This document shows positions 7,002 to 13,032 of a stretch of 13,047 bases of DNA, piece by piece. The notes under the pieces were generated by a model. The model worked only from the letters and a program-made list of their open reading frames with translations. It did no database searches and was not told the origin of the DNA. A program made the position numbers and the translations under genes. Each line of letters opens with the position of its first letter. The stretch's first letter is position 1. Location of the stretch: contig UQRL01000050.1 of assembly GCA_900543555.1 (NCBI GenBank), positions 1 through 13,047 on the forward strand, in the 5' to 3' direction. The stretch is from an uncultured Oscillospiraceae bacterium. GTDB taxonomy: Bacteria > Bacillota > Clostridia > Oscillospirales > Acutalibacteraceae.

Positions 7002-7646
7002 TCAGTCTAAAAATTCCAGCTCCATCCGGCCGATGCCGGACTGGCCCGGCTCTCCGGTGAGCAGGTCTTGGGGGGCGGGGGCCAGCAGCATGAAGCCCTC
7101 TTTGCCGTAGCGCTGGTAGCCCCGGGCCATCTCTTCCTCCACCCAGGCGTGCTGTACCTGGCCCACCACCATGGCCGTCAGCCCCGCGCCGCTCAGGTCC
7201 TGGACCTGCTTGAGCTGGCACTCCAGGGTGAGGAAGGCCTCTCCGATGCGGGGCGCGTGAAGGGTGCGGGCCTCCTCCAGGGTGAAGCCCCCGGCCTGGA
7301 ACTCGTCGGTATCCAGGCCGTTGTGGTGAATGGTCTCCACCAGCTGCCCATAGCGGGAGCTGGGCAGGAAGTTGACGCAGAAGCACCCCTCCCGCAGGAT
7401 GTTCTGATAGGTGTGGGTGTGCTGGTACAGGTTGCCCATCACGGCGAAAAAGGCGGTCCTGTCCCCGTGGAAGCAGCTCCATGCGTGAAAGCACACGTTG
7501 GGCAGGCCGTTCTCCTTCCAGGTAGTGATGGCGAACAGGGGAGAGGGGATGCCCGCCGTCACCTCAAAGTGGGAGAACAGCTGGAATTCCTCGGGATAGG
7601 CTGGCTGAAAATACGCGGGGAACACCCCGCCCACTTCGATCTTCAT
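7002..7646 (-). CDS. Flavin reductase-like FMN-binding split-barrel protein
   Basis: 214 residues. The sequence fits the flavin reductase / DIM6-NTAB family: a PSPLFAITT strand (35-42), G.PNV.FHAWS (47-57) and the HT.TYQNI...CF.VNF segment (77-93) that lines the FMN pocket. DEF.AGGFT (114-122) and a late VVGQVQHAWV strand (160-169) also match. Members bind FMN and reduce it or other substrates with NAD(P)H in the cytoplasm; the substrate here is unknown. The ATG at 7646 has AAAGGAG (7660-7654, minus) 7 nt upstream. The gene lies 13 nt after the GNAT gene and its ribosome binding site overlaps that gene's stop, so the two are co-transcribed and probably translationally coupled. No signal peptide or membrane segment is seen. 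Confidence 0.85.
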   Translation of the reverse strand: MKIEVGGVFPAYFQPAYPEEFQLFSHFEVTAGIPSPLFAITTWKENGLPNVCFHAWSCFHGDRTAFFAVMGNLYQHTHTYQNILREGCFCVNFLPSSRYGQLVETIHHNGLDTDEFQAGGFTLEEARTLHAPRIGEAFLTLECQLKQVQDLSGAGLTAMVVGQVQHAWVEEEMARGYQRYGKEGFMLLAPAPQDLLTGEPGQSGIGRMELEFLD

Positions 7647-7659
7647 GGCAGAGCTCCTT

Positions 7660-8112
7660 TCAGCGGTGGACGTACACCCGGGTGTCCCGCTCCTCCCCGT
7701 CCCCCCGGACAGGGCACAGGTACTCCCAGCCGTAACGCTCGTAAAAGCCTACGTGATCCGTCAGCAGGTACAGGGTGGGCACGCCCTGGGCGGCCATGTC
7801 CTGGCAGGCCAGCTCCAGCAGTGCCCCGGCGACGCCCCGGCAGCGGCGGTCCTCCTCCACATATACGGCGCACACGTTGGGGGCCAGATCCTTCCGGGGA
7901 TGGAAGTCGTTCTCGATGACCCCCAGCCCTCCAACGATGCGCTCCCCCTCCACCGCCAGATACCACTGGGGCACGGGGCTTTCCCCTGCCAGGCAGGCCA
8001 GCATGCTCTCCCGGTAGGCCTCTTGGGGCACGCCCCACTTTTGGTGGAACCAAGCCGCCGCCTGTTCCAGCCACCGGGGCTCCTCCCGGAACAGAATAAA
8101 ACGTGTCTCCAT
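7660..8112 (-). CDS. GNAT-family N-acetyltransferase
   Basis: 150 residues. The GNAT core is visible: WYLAVEGERIVGGLGVIEND (strands 2-3, residues 50-69), VCAVYVEEDRRCRGVAGALL (strand 4 and helix 3, residues 80-99) and LYLLTDHVGFYERYGWEYL (strand 5 onward, 114-132). The acetyl-CoA pyrophosphate loop is R90-C-R-G93-V-A95. FYERYGWE is the usual C-terminal GNAT signature. The enzyme should transfer an acetyl group to an amine; the acceptor cannot be told. The ATG at 8112 was chosen because AGGAGG lies 7 nt upstream and an extended -10 promoter just beyond that. A longer reading frame to 8259 would run through the promoter. It is first in an operon with the flavin-reductase-like gene. Confidence 0.88.
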   Translation of the reverse strand: METRFILFREEPRWLEQAAAWFHQKWGVPQEAYRESMLACLAGESPVPQWYLAVEGERIVGGLGVIENDFHPRKDLAPNVCAVYVEEDRRCRGVAGALLELACQDMAAQGVPTLYLLTDHVGFYERYGWEYLCPVRGDGEERDTRVYVHR

Positions 8113-8134
8113 GGCTCTCCCTCCTTTTAAAGCC

Positions 8135-8143
8135 ATTATAGCA
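8135..8143 (-). promoter_or_regulatory. Extended -10 promoter of the GNAT/flavin reductase operon
   Basis: On the minus strand TGCTATAAT (8143-8135) is a perfect extended -10 element. The -35 region is poor, as is normal with an extended -10. Transcription should start near 8128, giving a leader of only about 16 nt that is mostly the ribosome binding site. Confidence 0.65.
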
Positions 8144-8216
8144 GAGTTTTCCATGGGGAGGAAGAGCGGCGGACGGTGGACGGCGGGAAAATTTTGCAAA
8201 AAGAGGCGGACGCCCC

Positions 8217-8245
8217 TTGACAAGACCCAGGGAGGAGAGTATGCT
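8217..8245 (+). promoter_or_regulatory. Sigma-A promoter of the metal-efflux operon
   Basis: A consensus TTGACA (8217-8222), a 17-bp spacer and TATGCT (8240-8245, 4 of 6 matches) precede the ArsR-type gene. The predicted start near 8252 lies inside the palindromic operator at 8250-8269. Confidence 0.75.
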
Positions 8246-8249
8246 ATAT

Positions 8250-8269
8250 ACATGAACAATCGTTCATGT
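8250..8269. promoter_or_regulatory. ArsR/SmtB-type operator palindrome
   Basis: ACATGAAC and GTTCATGT form perfect 8-bp arms around the 4-bp centre AATC. It contains TGAA-N6-TTCA, the half-site pattern typical of SmtB/ArsR/CzrA-type repressors. It begins 5 nt after the -10 and covers the predicted transcript start and leader, an ideal place for metal-relieved repression by the protein encoded immediately downstream. Confidence 0.85.
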
Positions 8270-8285
8270 GAAAGGATGTTTAAGA

Positions 8286-8648
8286 ATGCCCGAGAAGAAA
8301 AGCGCCCCCGGGTGCGATTTCCTGTTTGTCCACCAGGAGATTGTGGACCGGGTAAACCGGGAGATGCCCGCCGAGGAGACCCTCTTCGACCTGGCGGAGC
8401 TGTTCAAGATCTTCGGGGACTCCACCCGCATCAAGATCTTGTATGTGCTCTTTGAATCGGAGATGTGCGTGTGCGATATCGCCCAGCTGCTGGGCATGAC
8501 CCAATCCGCCATCTCCCACCAGCTGCAAGTGCTGAAAAAGAGCAAGCTGGTCAAATACCGCCGGGAGGGAAAGACCGTGTTCTACTCCCTGGCCGACAGC
8601 CATGTCCGCGCCATTTTGGGCCAGGGCATGGAGCACGTCACCGAGTAA
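8286..8648 (+). CDS. ArsR/SmtB-family metal-sensing repressor (CadC/CzrA-like)
   Basis: 120 residues, the usual family length. A winged helix-turn-helix occupies about 34-103: LAELFKIFGDSTRIKIL, then the recognition region MTQSAISHQLQVLKKSKLV (71-89) and the wing YRREGKTVFYSL. Two metal-site signatures are present. One is EMCVCD (Cys61, Cys63) of the alpha3N site, with a single N-terminal Cys10. The other is D104-S-H106 with H117-V-T-E120, matching the alpha5 Zn site of CadC/CzrA proteins. Metal binding releases such repressors from DNA. The ATG at 8286 was chosen over a GTG at 8268 because AAAGGA (8271-8276) serves it and the GTG lies in the operator. It is the first gene of an operon with the HMA protein and the P1B ATPase, which it should autoregulate in response to Zn, Cd or Pb. 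Confidence 0.9.
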   Translation: MPEKKSAPGCDFLFVHQEIVDRVNREMPAEETLFDLAELFKIFGDSTRIKILYVLFESEMCVCDIAQLLGMTQSAISHQLQVLKKSKLVKYRREGKTVFYSLADSHVRAILGQGMEHVTE

Positions 8649-8675
8649 CCCCACACTGCAAAGGAGAGTTCCGCC

Positions 8676-8897
8676 ATGAAAAAAACCTACAAACTCACGG
8701 ATTTAGACTGCGCCAACTGCGCCGCCAAAATGGAGAATGCCATCAAGAAGATCGACGGCGTCTCCGATGCCAGCGTCAGCTTTCTCACCCAGAAGCTCAC
8801 TGTGGAGGCCGACGACAGCCGCTTTGACGACATCCTCAAGCAGATTGTCAAGGCCTGCAAAAAGGTGGAGCCCGACTGCGTCATTAACCTGAAGTGA
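8676..8897 (+). CDS. Free-standing heavy-metal-associated (HMA) domain protein
   Basis: 73 residues forming one beta-alpha-beta-beta-alpha-beta HMA domain. The metal-binding loop is DLDCANCAAKME, with Cys12 and Cys15 in the CxxC pattern, followed by the conserved helix and VSFLTQKLTVE strand. A preceding Asp (DCANC) is more typical of Zn/Cd HMA domains than of Cu ones, where GM.C..C is usual. In many CadA/ZntA ATPases this domain is fused at the N-terminus; here it is a separate protein 27 nt after the repressor gene, and the ATPase lacks its own copy. It may deliver metal to the ATPase or act as its regulatory domain in trans. AAGGAG (8661-8666) lies 9 nt before the ATG. Confidence 0.9.
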   Translation: MKKTYKLTDLDCANCAAKMENAIKKIDGVSDASVSFLTQKLTVEADDSRFDDILKQIVKACKKVEPDCVINLK

Positions 8898-8903
8898 CGC
8901 TGG

Positions 8904-8978
8904 GGCGGTTTGCCGCCTGGAAAAGGGGGCAGGCCCACTGCCCCACGGGAGAAAGGGTCCCTAAAGGCGGATGCCGCC
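8904..8978 (+). other. Intercistronic run of three small GC hairpins
   Basis: Between the HMA and ATPase genes are GGCGG/CCGCC (8904-8908 with 8913-8917), GGGGCA/TGCCCC (8926-8931 with 8939-8944), and GGCGG-ATG-CCGCC (8966-8978). None is followed by a T run, so none looks like a full terminator. They could stabilise or process the mRNA, or tune ATPase expression relative to the repressor and HMA protein. Confidence 0.5.
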
Positions 8979-9012
8979 CTGCTGTGAAAACTTCGAGAAG
9001 GGTCTGAGATTT

Positions 9013-10899
9013 ATGACAAGGAAACAGAAGAAAATGGTGGCCCGCATTGCCGCCAGTGCGGTGCTTTTGGTGGCGGCGGTGCTCATCCCCTATGAGGGCC
9101 CGTGGCGGTTTGTGCTGTTCCTGCCGGCCTATTTCGTCATCGGCTGGGATGTGCTGTGGAAGGCCGCCCGGAACATCGCCCATGGCCAGGTGTTCGACGA
9201 GAACTTCCTCATGGCCCTGGCCACGGTGGGGGCCTTCTGCACCGGCTTTTTCGGCGAGGGCCAGTACCCCGAGGCCGTGTTCGTCATGCTGTTCTACCAG
9301 GTGGGGGAGCTGTTCCAGGGCTACGCCGTGGGCAAATCCCGGAAATCCATCGCCAGCCTCATGGACATTCGCCCGGACTACGCCAACGTGGAGCGGGACG
9401 GCCAGCTGACCCAGGTGGACCCGGAGGAAGTGGCGGTGGGGGATACCATCACCGTGAAAGCCGGGGAGCGCGTCCCCCTGGATGGCGTGGTGCTGGAGGG
9501 CCAGTCCATGGTGAACACCTCCGCCCTGACAGGGGAGAGCGTGCCCCGCCAGGTGCAGCCCGGGGATGACGTCATCAGCGGGTGCGTCAACCAAAGCGGC
9601 CTGCTGCGGGTGCGGGTGACCAAGCCCTTCGGTGAGTCCACCGTCCAGAAAATTCTAGACCTGGTGGAGAACTCCAGCAGCAAAAAGGCCAAGGCGGAGA
9701 ACTTCATCACCAAGTTCGCCCGGTATTACACCCCCATCGTGGTGTTCTGCGCCCTGGCCCTGGCCCTGGTGCCCCCTCTCTTTGTGGGGGACTGGGTGGG
9801 CTGGGTGCAGAAGGCCCTCATCTTCCTGGTGGTGTCCTGCCCCTGCGCGCTGGTCATCTCTGTGCCTCTCAGCTTCTTTGGGGGCATTGGCGGGGCCTCC
9901 CGCCAGGGCATCCTGGTCAAGGGCGGAAACTATCTGGAGGTGCTGGCCAACACGGAGATCGTGGTCTTTGACAAGACCGGCACCCTCACCAAAGGCGTGT
10001 TCAACGTCACCGCCATCCACCCGGAGGAGTACTCCGAAAGCGGCCTGCTGGAAATGGCCGCCCTGGCGGAGAGCTACTCGGACCACCCCATCTCCCGCTC
10101 TCTCAAAGAGGCCTGGGGCCAGGAGCTGGACGCCTCCCGGGTGGGAGAGGTGGAAGAGCTCTCTGGCCGGGGGGTGCGGGCCCAGGTGGACGGCAAGACC
10201 GTCTGCGCGGGCAACGACAAGCTGATGGAGGACATCGGCGTCAAGTGGCACCCCTGTCACCATGTGGGCACCACCGTCCATGTGGCGGTGGAGGGGAAGT
10301 ATACCGGCCACATCGTCATCTCCGATGAGGTCAAGCCTGACGCCAAAGAGGCCATCGCCGCCCTGAAGGCCCAGGGGGTGAAGAAGACCGTCATGCTCAC
10401 CGGGGACGCCAAAGCCGTGGGAGAGAGCGTGGCGAAGGACCTGGGCCTGGACGAAGCCTACACCCAGCTGCTCCCTGGAGATAAGGTGGACCGGGTAGAG
10501 GCGCTGCTTTCCGAGAAGTCCCCCAAGGGGAAGCTGGCCTTTGTGGGGGATGGAATCAACGACGCGCCGGTGCTCTCCCGGGCGGACATTGGCATTGCCA
10601 TGGGTGCCCTGGGCTCAGACGCAGCCATCGAGGCGGCGGATATCGTCCTGATGGACGACAAGCCCTCCAAAATCGCCAAGGCCATGGAGATTTCCCAGCG
10701 CACCCTGCGCATTGTGCAGCAGAACATCGTCTTTGCCCTGGCGGTGAAGCTGCTGGTGCTGGCGCTCACCCCGTTTGGCATCGCCAACATGTGGGAAGCT
10801 GTCTTCGCCGACGTAGGCGTCATGGTTATCGCTATTTTAAATGCTTCCCGGGCCTTGCAAGCCGGGAAGAAATCATTTAGAATACAGGGGGAACCCTGA
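9013..10899 (+). CDS. cadA: P1B-type heavy-metal-exporting ATPase (CadA/ZntA-like, Zn/Cd/Pb)
   Basis: 628 residues from the chosen start. Order of features: N-terminal membrane helices (about 9-26, 30-50, 62-105); actuator domain with TGES (173-176); SCPCAL (275-280) in the metal-transport helix; phosphorylation motif DKTGT (320-324); SDHP (356-359) of P1B ATPases; TGDA (463-466); GDGINDAP (512-519); and the last helices. Lys579 and Asp600 (in ADVG) near the C-terminus match the transport residues of ZntA/CadA, placing it in the P1B-2 Zn/Cd/Pb group rather than the Cu group. There is no N-terminal HMA domain; it is encoded separately upstream. An in-frame ATG at 8971 would add 14 residues but lies in a hairpin loop. 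The 9013 ATG has only a modest AGAAGGG 10 nt upstream, so the start is uncertain. Export at the cell membrane is driven by ATP. Confidence 0.9.
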   Translation: MTRKQKKMVARIAASAVLLVAAVLIPYEGPWRFVLFLPAYFVIGWDVLWKAARNIAHGQVFDENFLMALATVGAFCTGFFGEGQYPEAVFVMLFYQVGELFQGYAVGKSRKSIASLMDIRPDYANVERDGQLTQVDPEEVAVGDTITVKAGERVPLDGVVLEGQSMVNTSALTGESVPRQVQPGDDVISGCVNQSGLLRVRVTKPFGESTVQKILDLVENSSSKKAKAENFITKFARYYTPIVVFCALALALVPPLFVGDWVGWVQKALIFLVVSCPCALVISVPLSFFGGIGGASRQGILVKGGNYLEVLANTEIVVFDKTGTLTKGVFNVTAIHPEEYSESGLLEMAALAESYSDHPISRSLKEAWGQELDASRVGEVEELSGRGVRAQVDGKTVCAGNDKLMEDIGVKWHPCHHVGTTVHVAVEGKYTGHIVISDEVKPDAKEAIAALKAQGVKKTVMLTGDAKAVGESVAKDLGLDEAYTQLLPGDKVDRVEALLSEKSPKGKLAFVGDGINDAPVLSRADIGIAMGALGSDAAIEAADIVLMDDKPSKIAKAMEISQRTLRIVQQNIVFALAVKLLVLALTPFGIANMWEAVFADVGVMVIAILNASRALQAGKKSFRIQGEP

Positions 10900-10931
10900 A
10901 TGGGGAAAGGCAGCCCCAGTGCCTGGGCACT
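10885..10931 (+). other. Hairpin cluster at the end of the ATPase gene
   Basis: CAGGG/CCCTG (10885-10889 with 10894-10898) overlaps the ATPase stop codon. TGGGG/CCCCA (10901-10905 with 10914-10918) and AGTGC/GCACT (10918-10922 with 10927-10931) follow, the last two being mutually exclusive at one base. No T run is present, so this is not a typical intrinsic terminator; read-through into the following repeat is possible. Confidence 0.4.
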
Positions 10932-10934
10932 CAA

Positions 10935-11058
10935 GTCGCGAACGGCGCTTTAGGGCGCCGGGGCCTGCTGAGAGACGCTAGCCCAAATGCCCGCGCTTGG
11001 GAAAAGTAGGGACAAGGAAAAGTTTTGCCAGCTTTTTCAAAAGCTGCGGGGTTTGGGG
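10935..11058 (+). repeat. Structured intergenic repeat, copy A
   Basis: This 124-bp stretch aligns without any gap to copy B at 12874-12997, with 19 mismatches by my count (105/124). The last 41 bp (11018-11058) are identical. Three hairpins fit both copies. The first is CGGCGC/GCGCCG with loop TTTAGG (10943-10960). The second is CCCAA/TTGGG (10982-10986 with 10997-11001). The third is CAGCTTT/AAAGCTG with loop TTCA (11029-11046). It contains no credible reading frame. It lies between the metal ATPase and the SufC-like gene, in the same orientation as copy B. Confidence 0.85.
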
Positions 11059-11161
11059 CGGCGCCCCAAGGTCTTAAGGGGGTTGCAAGGGGCGAAGCCC
11101 CTGCCTTCCCATACTTCCCAAAAGGGGGGACGGATGTCCCCCCTCTTGCGCGGCCACGCGC
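11053..11161 (+). other. Hairpin-dense leader upstream of the SufC-like gene
   Basis: Four compact stems follow copy A. TTGGGGC/GCCCCAA (11053-11059 with 11063-11069) has a GGC loop. AGGGGC/GCCCCT (11088-11093 with 11097-11102) has a GAA loop. AGGGGGGAC/GTCCCCCCT (11123-11131 with 11136-11144) has a GGAT loop. GCGCG/CGCGC (11148-11152 with 11157-11161) has a GCCA loop. The third is followed by TCTT only, so it is a weak terminator at best. No clear -35/-10 pair was found here, so the promoter of the SufC-like gene remains unplaced. Confidence 0.5.
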
Positions 11162-11186
11162 CTTTACAAAGAAAGGAGACAGCATT

Positions 11187-11915
11187 ATGCTGGAACTGCA
11201 ACATATCTCCTGGACCGCCCCGGGCGGCAGCCAGGTGCTGCGGGATGTGAGCCTGACCATCCCGGAGGGAAAGCTGACGGTGATCACCGGCCCCAACGGC
11301 GGCGGCAAGACCACCCTGGCCAAGATTATCGCAGGCATTGAGACGCCGGACAGCGGCAAAATTTTCTTGGACGGCAAGGACATCACCGGCCTGGACGTGA
11401 CCCAGCGGGCTCAGGCGGGGGTCAGCTTCGCCTTTCAGCAGCCGGTGCGCTTTAAGGGCTTCACCGTCCGCCGCCTGCTGGAGCTCTCCGCGGGAAAGAC
11501 CCTCACCTCCAGCGCGGTGTGCGAGCTGCTGGGCCGGGTGGGCCTGTGCGGCCGGGAGTACCTGGACCGGGAGGTGGACGCCACCCTTTCCGGCGGGGAG
11601 ATCAAGCGCATTGAGATTGCCACGGTGCTGGCCCGCCACACCCGGCTCTCCCTGTTCGACGAGCCCGAGGCGGGCATCGACCTGTGGAGCTTTACCAATT
11701 TGATCGACGTGTTCCAAAGCCTGCGGGGCAAGGTGCAGGGCACCCTCATCATCATCTCCCACCAGGAGCGTATTCTGCAGATCGCCGATGAGTTGGTGGT
11801 CATCTCCGGCGGCCAGTTGAAGGAGAAGGGCCCGGCCCAGGAGATCCTCCCCGGGCTGATGGCGGGCAGCGCCCACTGTGACGCCTGCGCCAAGAGGGAG
11901 GCGGTGTTCGCATGA
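11187..11915 (+). CDS. sufC: SufC-like ABC ATPase (SmsC type) for Fe-S cluster assembly
   Basis: 242 residues, the size of SufC. Motifs in order: Walker A GPNGGGKT (35-42), Q-loop FQQP (83-86), signature LSGGEIKR (134-141), Walker B LSLFDEPEAGID (154-165) and H-loop SH (191-192). The DEPEAGID and LSGGEIKR variants are typical of the SufC side of the ABC family rather than of transport ATPases, and no membrane partner is encoded nearby. A C-terminal CDAC pair (Cys231, Cys234) is extra to ordinary SufC. It overlaps the SufB/D-like gene by ATGA, so the two make one complex: the ATPase drives rearrangement of the scaffold during cluster building. AAAGGAG (11172-11178) lies 8 nt before the ATG. 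A longer in-frame extension back to 11025 runs through repeat A and is rejected. Confidence 0.88.
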   Translation: MLELQHISWTAPGGSQVLRDVSLTIPEGKLTVITGPNGGGKTTLAKIIAGIETPDSGKIFLDGKDITGLDVTQRAQAGVSFAFQQPVRFKGFTVRRLLELSAGKTLTSSAVCELLGRVGLCGREYLDREVDATLSGGEIKRIEIATVLARHTRLSLFDEPEAGIDLWSFTNLIDVFQSLRGKVQGTLIIISHQERILQIADELVVISGGQLKEKGPAQEILPGLMAGSAHCDACAKREAVFA

Positions 11916-12829
11916 AAAGCGTGACTGAAGAATTGCTGAAGCTTGTTTCCAATTGGAAAGATGGTTTTAAAGGCGCCTTCAATATCCGGGAGGACGGGGG
12001 CTGCGCGGGCCGCCAGTCCACCGAGCACATCCAGATCGACTCCAAAAAGGACCTGCCCGGCCTGGACATCCACATCCAGCCCGGCACCAAGGGGGAGACC
12101 GTGTCCATTCCCGCCTGCGTCACCCATGGGGACGTGGACGACCTGGTGTACAACGACTTTTATGTGGGGGAGTACGCCGACGTGACTATCGTGGCGGGCT
12201 GCGGCGTCCACACGGAAAACGGGGAGCCCGCCCGGCACAACGGCATCCACCGGTTCTTCCTGGAGAAGGGCGCCCGGGTCAAGTACATCGAAAAGCATGT
12301 GGGTACGGGCAAGGGCGCGGGCATCCGCTCCATCGACCCGGTGACCGAGTGCTTCCTCAAGGAGGACGCGGTGCTGGAGATGGACACCTCCCAGATCGGC
12401 GGGGTGGACCGCACCACCCGCAAGACCCGCGCCACCCTGGAGAAGAGCGCCAAGCTGGTCATTCGGGAGCGGCTGCTCACCGAGGGCAAGCAGGAGGCTT
12501 ACACGGACTTTGAGGTGACCATGAACGGGGAGGGGTCCTCCACCGACCTGGTGAGCCGTTCCGTGGCCCGGGGGGACTCCTACCAGGCGTACCGCTCGAA
12601 GATCACGGGGAACGCCCCCTGCGCGGGCCACTCGGAGTGCGACGCCATCATCGCGGACCACGGCCGGGTGGACGCGGCGCCGGAGCTCTCTGCCAACCAC
12701 GGGGACGCGGCCCTTATCCACGAGGCGGCCATCGGCAAGATCGCCGGGGAGCAGATCATGAAGCTGCGCACCCTGGGCCTGACCGAGGAGGAGGCCGAGG
12801 AAAAGATCGTGGAAGGCTTTTTAAGCTAA
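11912..12829 (+). CDS. SufB/SufD-family Fe-S cluster scaffold (SmsB type)
   Basis: 305 residues, shorter than E. coli SufB (about 495) or SufD (about 423), as in the minimal SUF-like systems. The C-terminal half is the right-handed beta-helix of the family. Near the end, SECDAII (Cys243) aligns with the essential Cys of SufB (TQCDSLL). LIHEAAIGKI (His270, Glu271) aligns with its EHEAYTSKI segment, and the tail GLTEEEAEEKIVEGFL matches the family C-terminus. Retention of the Cys, His and Glu suggests a working scaffold homodimer that replaces the SufB-SufD heterodimer. No sufS, sufU or sufA is present, so sulfur would come from an enzyme encoded elsewhere or from free sulfide. The start overlaps the stop of the ATPase gene (ATGA) with GGGAGG about 10 nt upstream, implying translational coupling. 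Confidence 0.88.
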   Translation: MKSVTEELLKLVSNWKDGFKGAFNIREDGGCAGRQSTEHIQIDSKKDLPGLDIHIQPGTKGETVSIPACVTHGDVDDLVYNDFYVGEYADVTIVAGCGVHTENGEPARHNGIHRFFLEKGARVKYIEKHVGTGKGAGIRSIDPVTECFLKEDAVLEMDTSQIGGVDRTTRKTRATLEKSAKLVIRERLLTEGKQEAYTDFEVTMNGEGSSTDLVSRSVARGDSYQAYRSKITGNAPCAGHSECDAIIADHGRVDAAPELSANHGDAALIHEAAIGKIAGEQIMKLRTLGLTEEEAEEKIVEGFLS

Positions 12830-12832
12830 GCG

Positions 12833-12846
12833 CGCGCCCGGGCGCG
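12833..12846. other. 14-bp perfect GC palindrome after the SufB-like gene
   Basis: CGCGCCC is followed directly by GGGCGCG, 3 nt after the stop codon. A second small stem GTCCG/CGGAC lies at 12854-12867. No T run follows, so termination here would not be of the standard intrinsic type. The structures lead straight into repeat copy B. Confidence 0.5.
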
Positions 12847-12873
12847 TGACCGGTCCGTGGCCGGACTGGACAT

Positions 12874-12997
12874 GACGCGCACGCCGCTTTAGGGCGGCGG
12901 GGTTTTCTGAGAGACGCTAACTCACAAGCCCGCGCTTGGGTTAGGTGGAGAAACGTAAAAGTTTTGCCAGCTTTTTCAAAAGCTGCGGGGTTTGGGG
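12874..12997 (+). repeat. Structured intergenic repeat, copy B
   Basis: Second copy of the 124-bp repeat, in the same orientation and without a gap relative to copy A. The first hairpin is CGCCGC/GCGGCG with the same TTTAGG loop (12882-12899). Its third pair is C-G (12884 with 12897) where copy A has G-C (10945 with 10958), a two-sided compensatory change. The second hairpin region keeps four of five pairs with one G-T and extends by two A-T pairs. The third hairpin CAGCTTT/AAAGCTG (12968-12985) is unchanged. Copies A and B enclose the sufC-like/sufB-like pair. Confidence 0.85.
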
Positions 12998-13032
12998 GCC
13001 GCTACGTCCCGGTGGGACGTTGCCCAGCGGCC
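12997..13032 (+). other. Long hairpin following repeat copy B
   Basis: GGCCGCT (12997-13003) pairs with AGCGGCC (13026-13032), and directly inside it ACGTCCC (13004-13010) pairs with GGGACGT (13014-13020) around a GGT loop. A one-sided 5-nt bulge TGCCC separates the right arms. Fourteen perfect pairs make this the strongest fold in the window, and it takes the place of the simple TTGGGGC/GCCCCAA hairpin that follows copy A. No T run is visible before the window ends at 13047. Confidence 0.7.

Noticed and set aside
8113..8259. N-terminal extension of the GNAT protein to 199 residues
   Set aside because: It would cross the extended -10 promoter and the ArsR operator; the ATG at 8112 has a strong ribosome binding site and starts right where the domain begins.
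8268..8285. GTG start of the ArsR-type gene
   Set aside because: It overlaps the operator and has no ribosome binding site, unlike the ATG at 8286.
11029..11046. Third hairpin of the repeat as an intrinsic terminator
   Set aside because: The stem is followed by CGGGG on the plus strand and by GCAAAA on the minus strand, so the required T run is missing on both.
11025..11186. N-terminal extension of the SufC-like protein
   Set aside because: The extension is the translated intergenic repeat and hairpins; the ABC domain begins at the ATG at 11187 with a good ribosome binding site.
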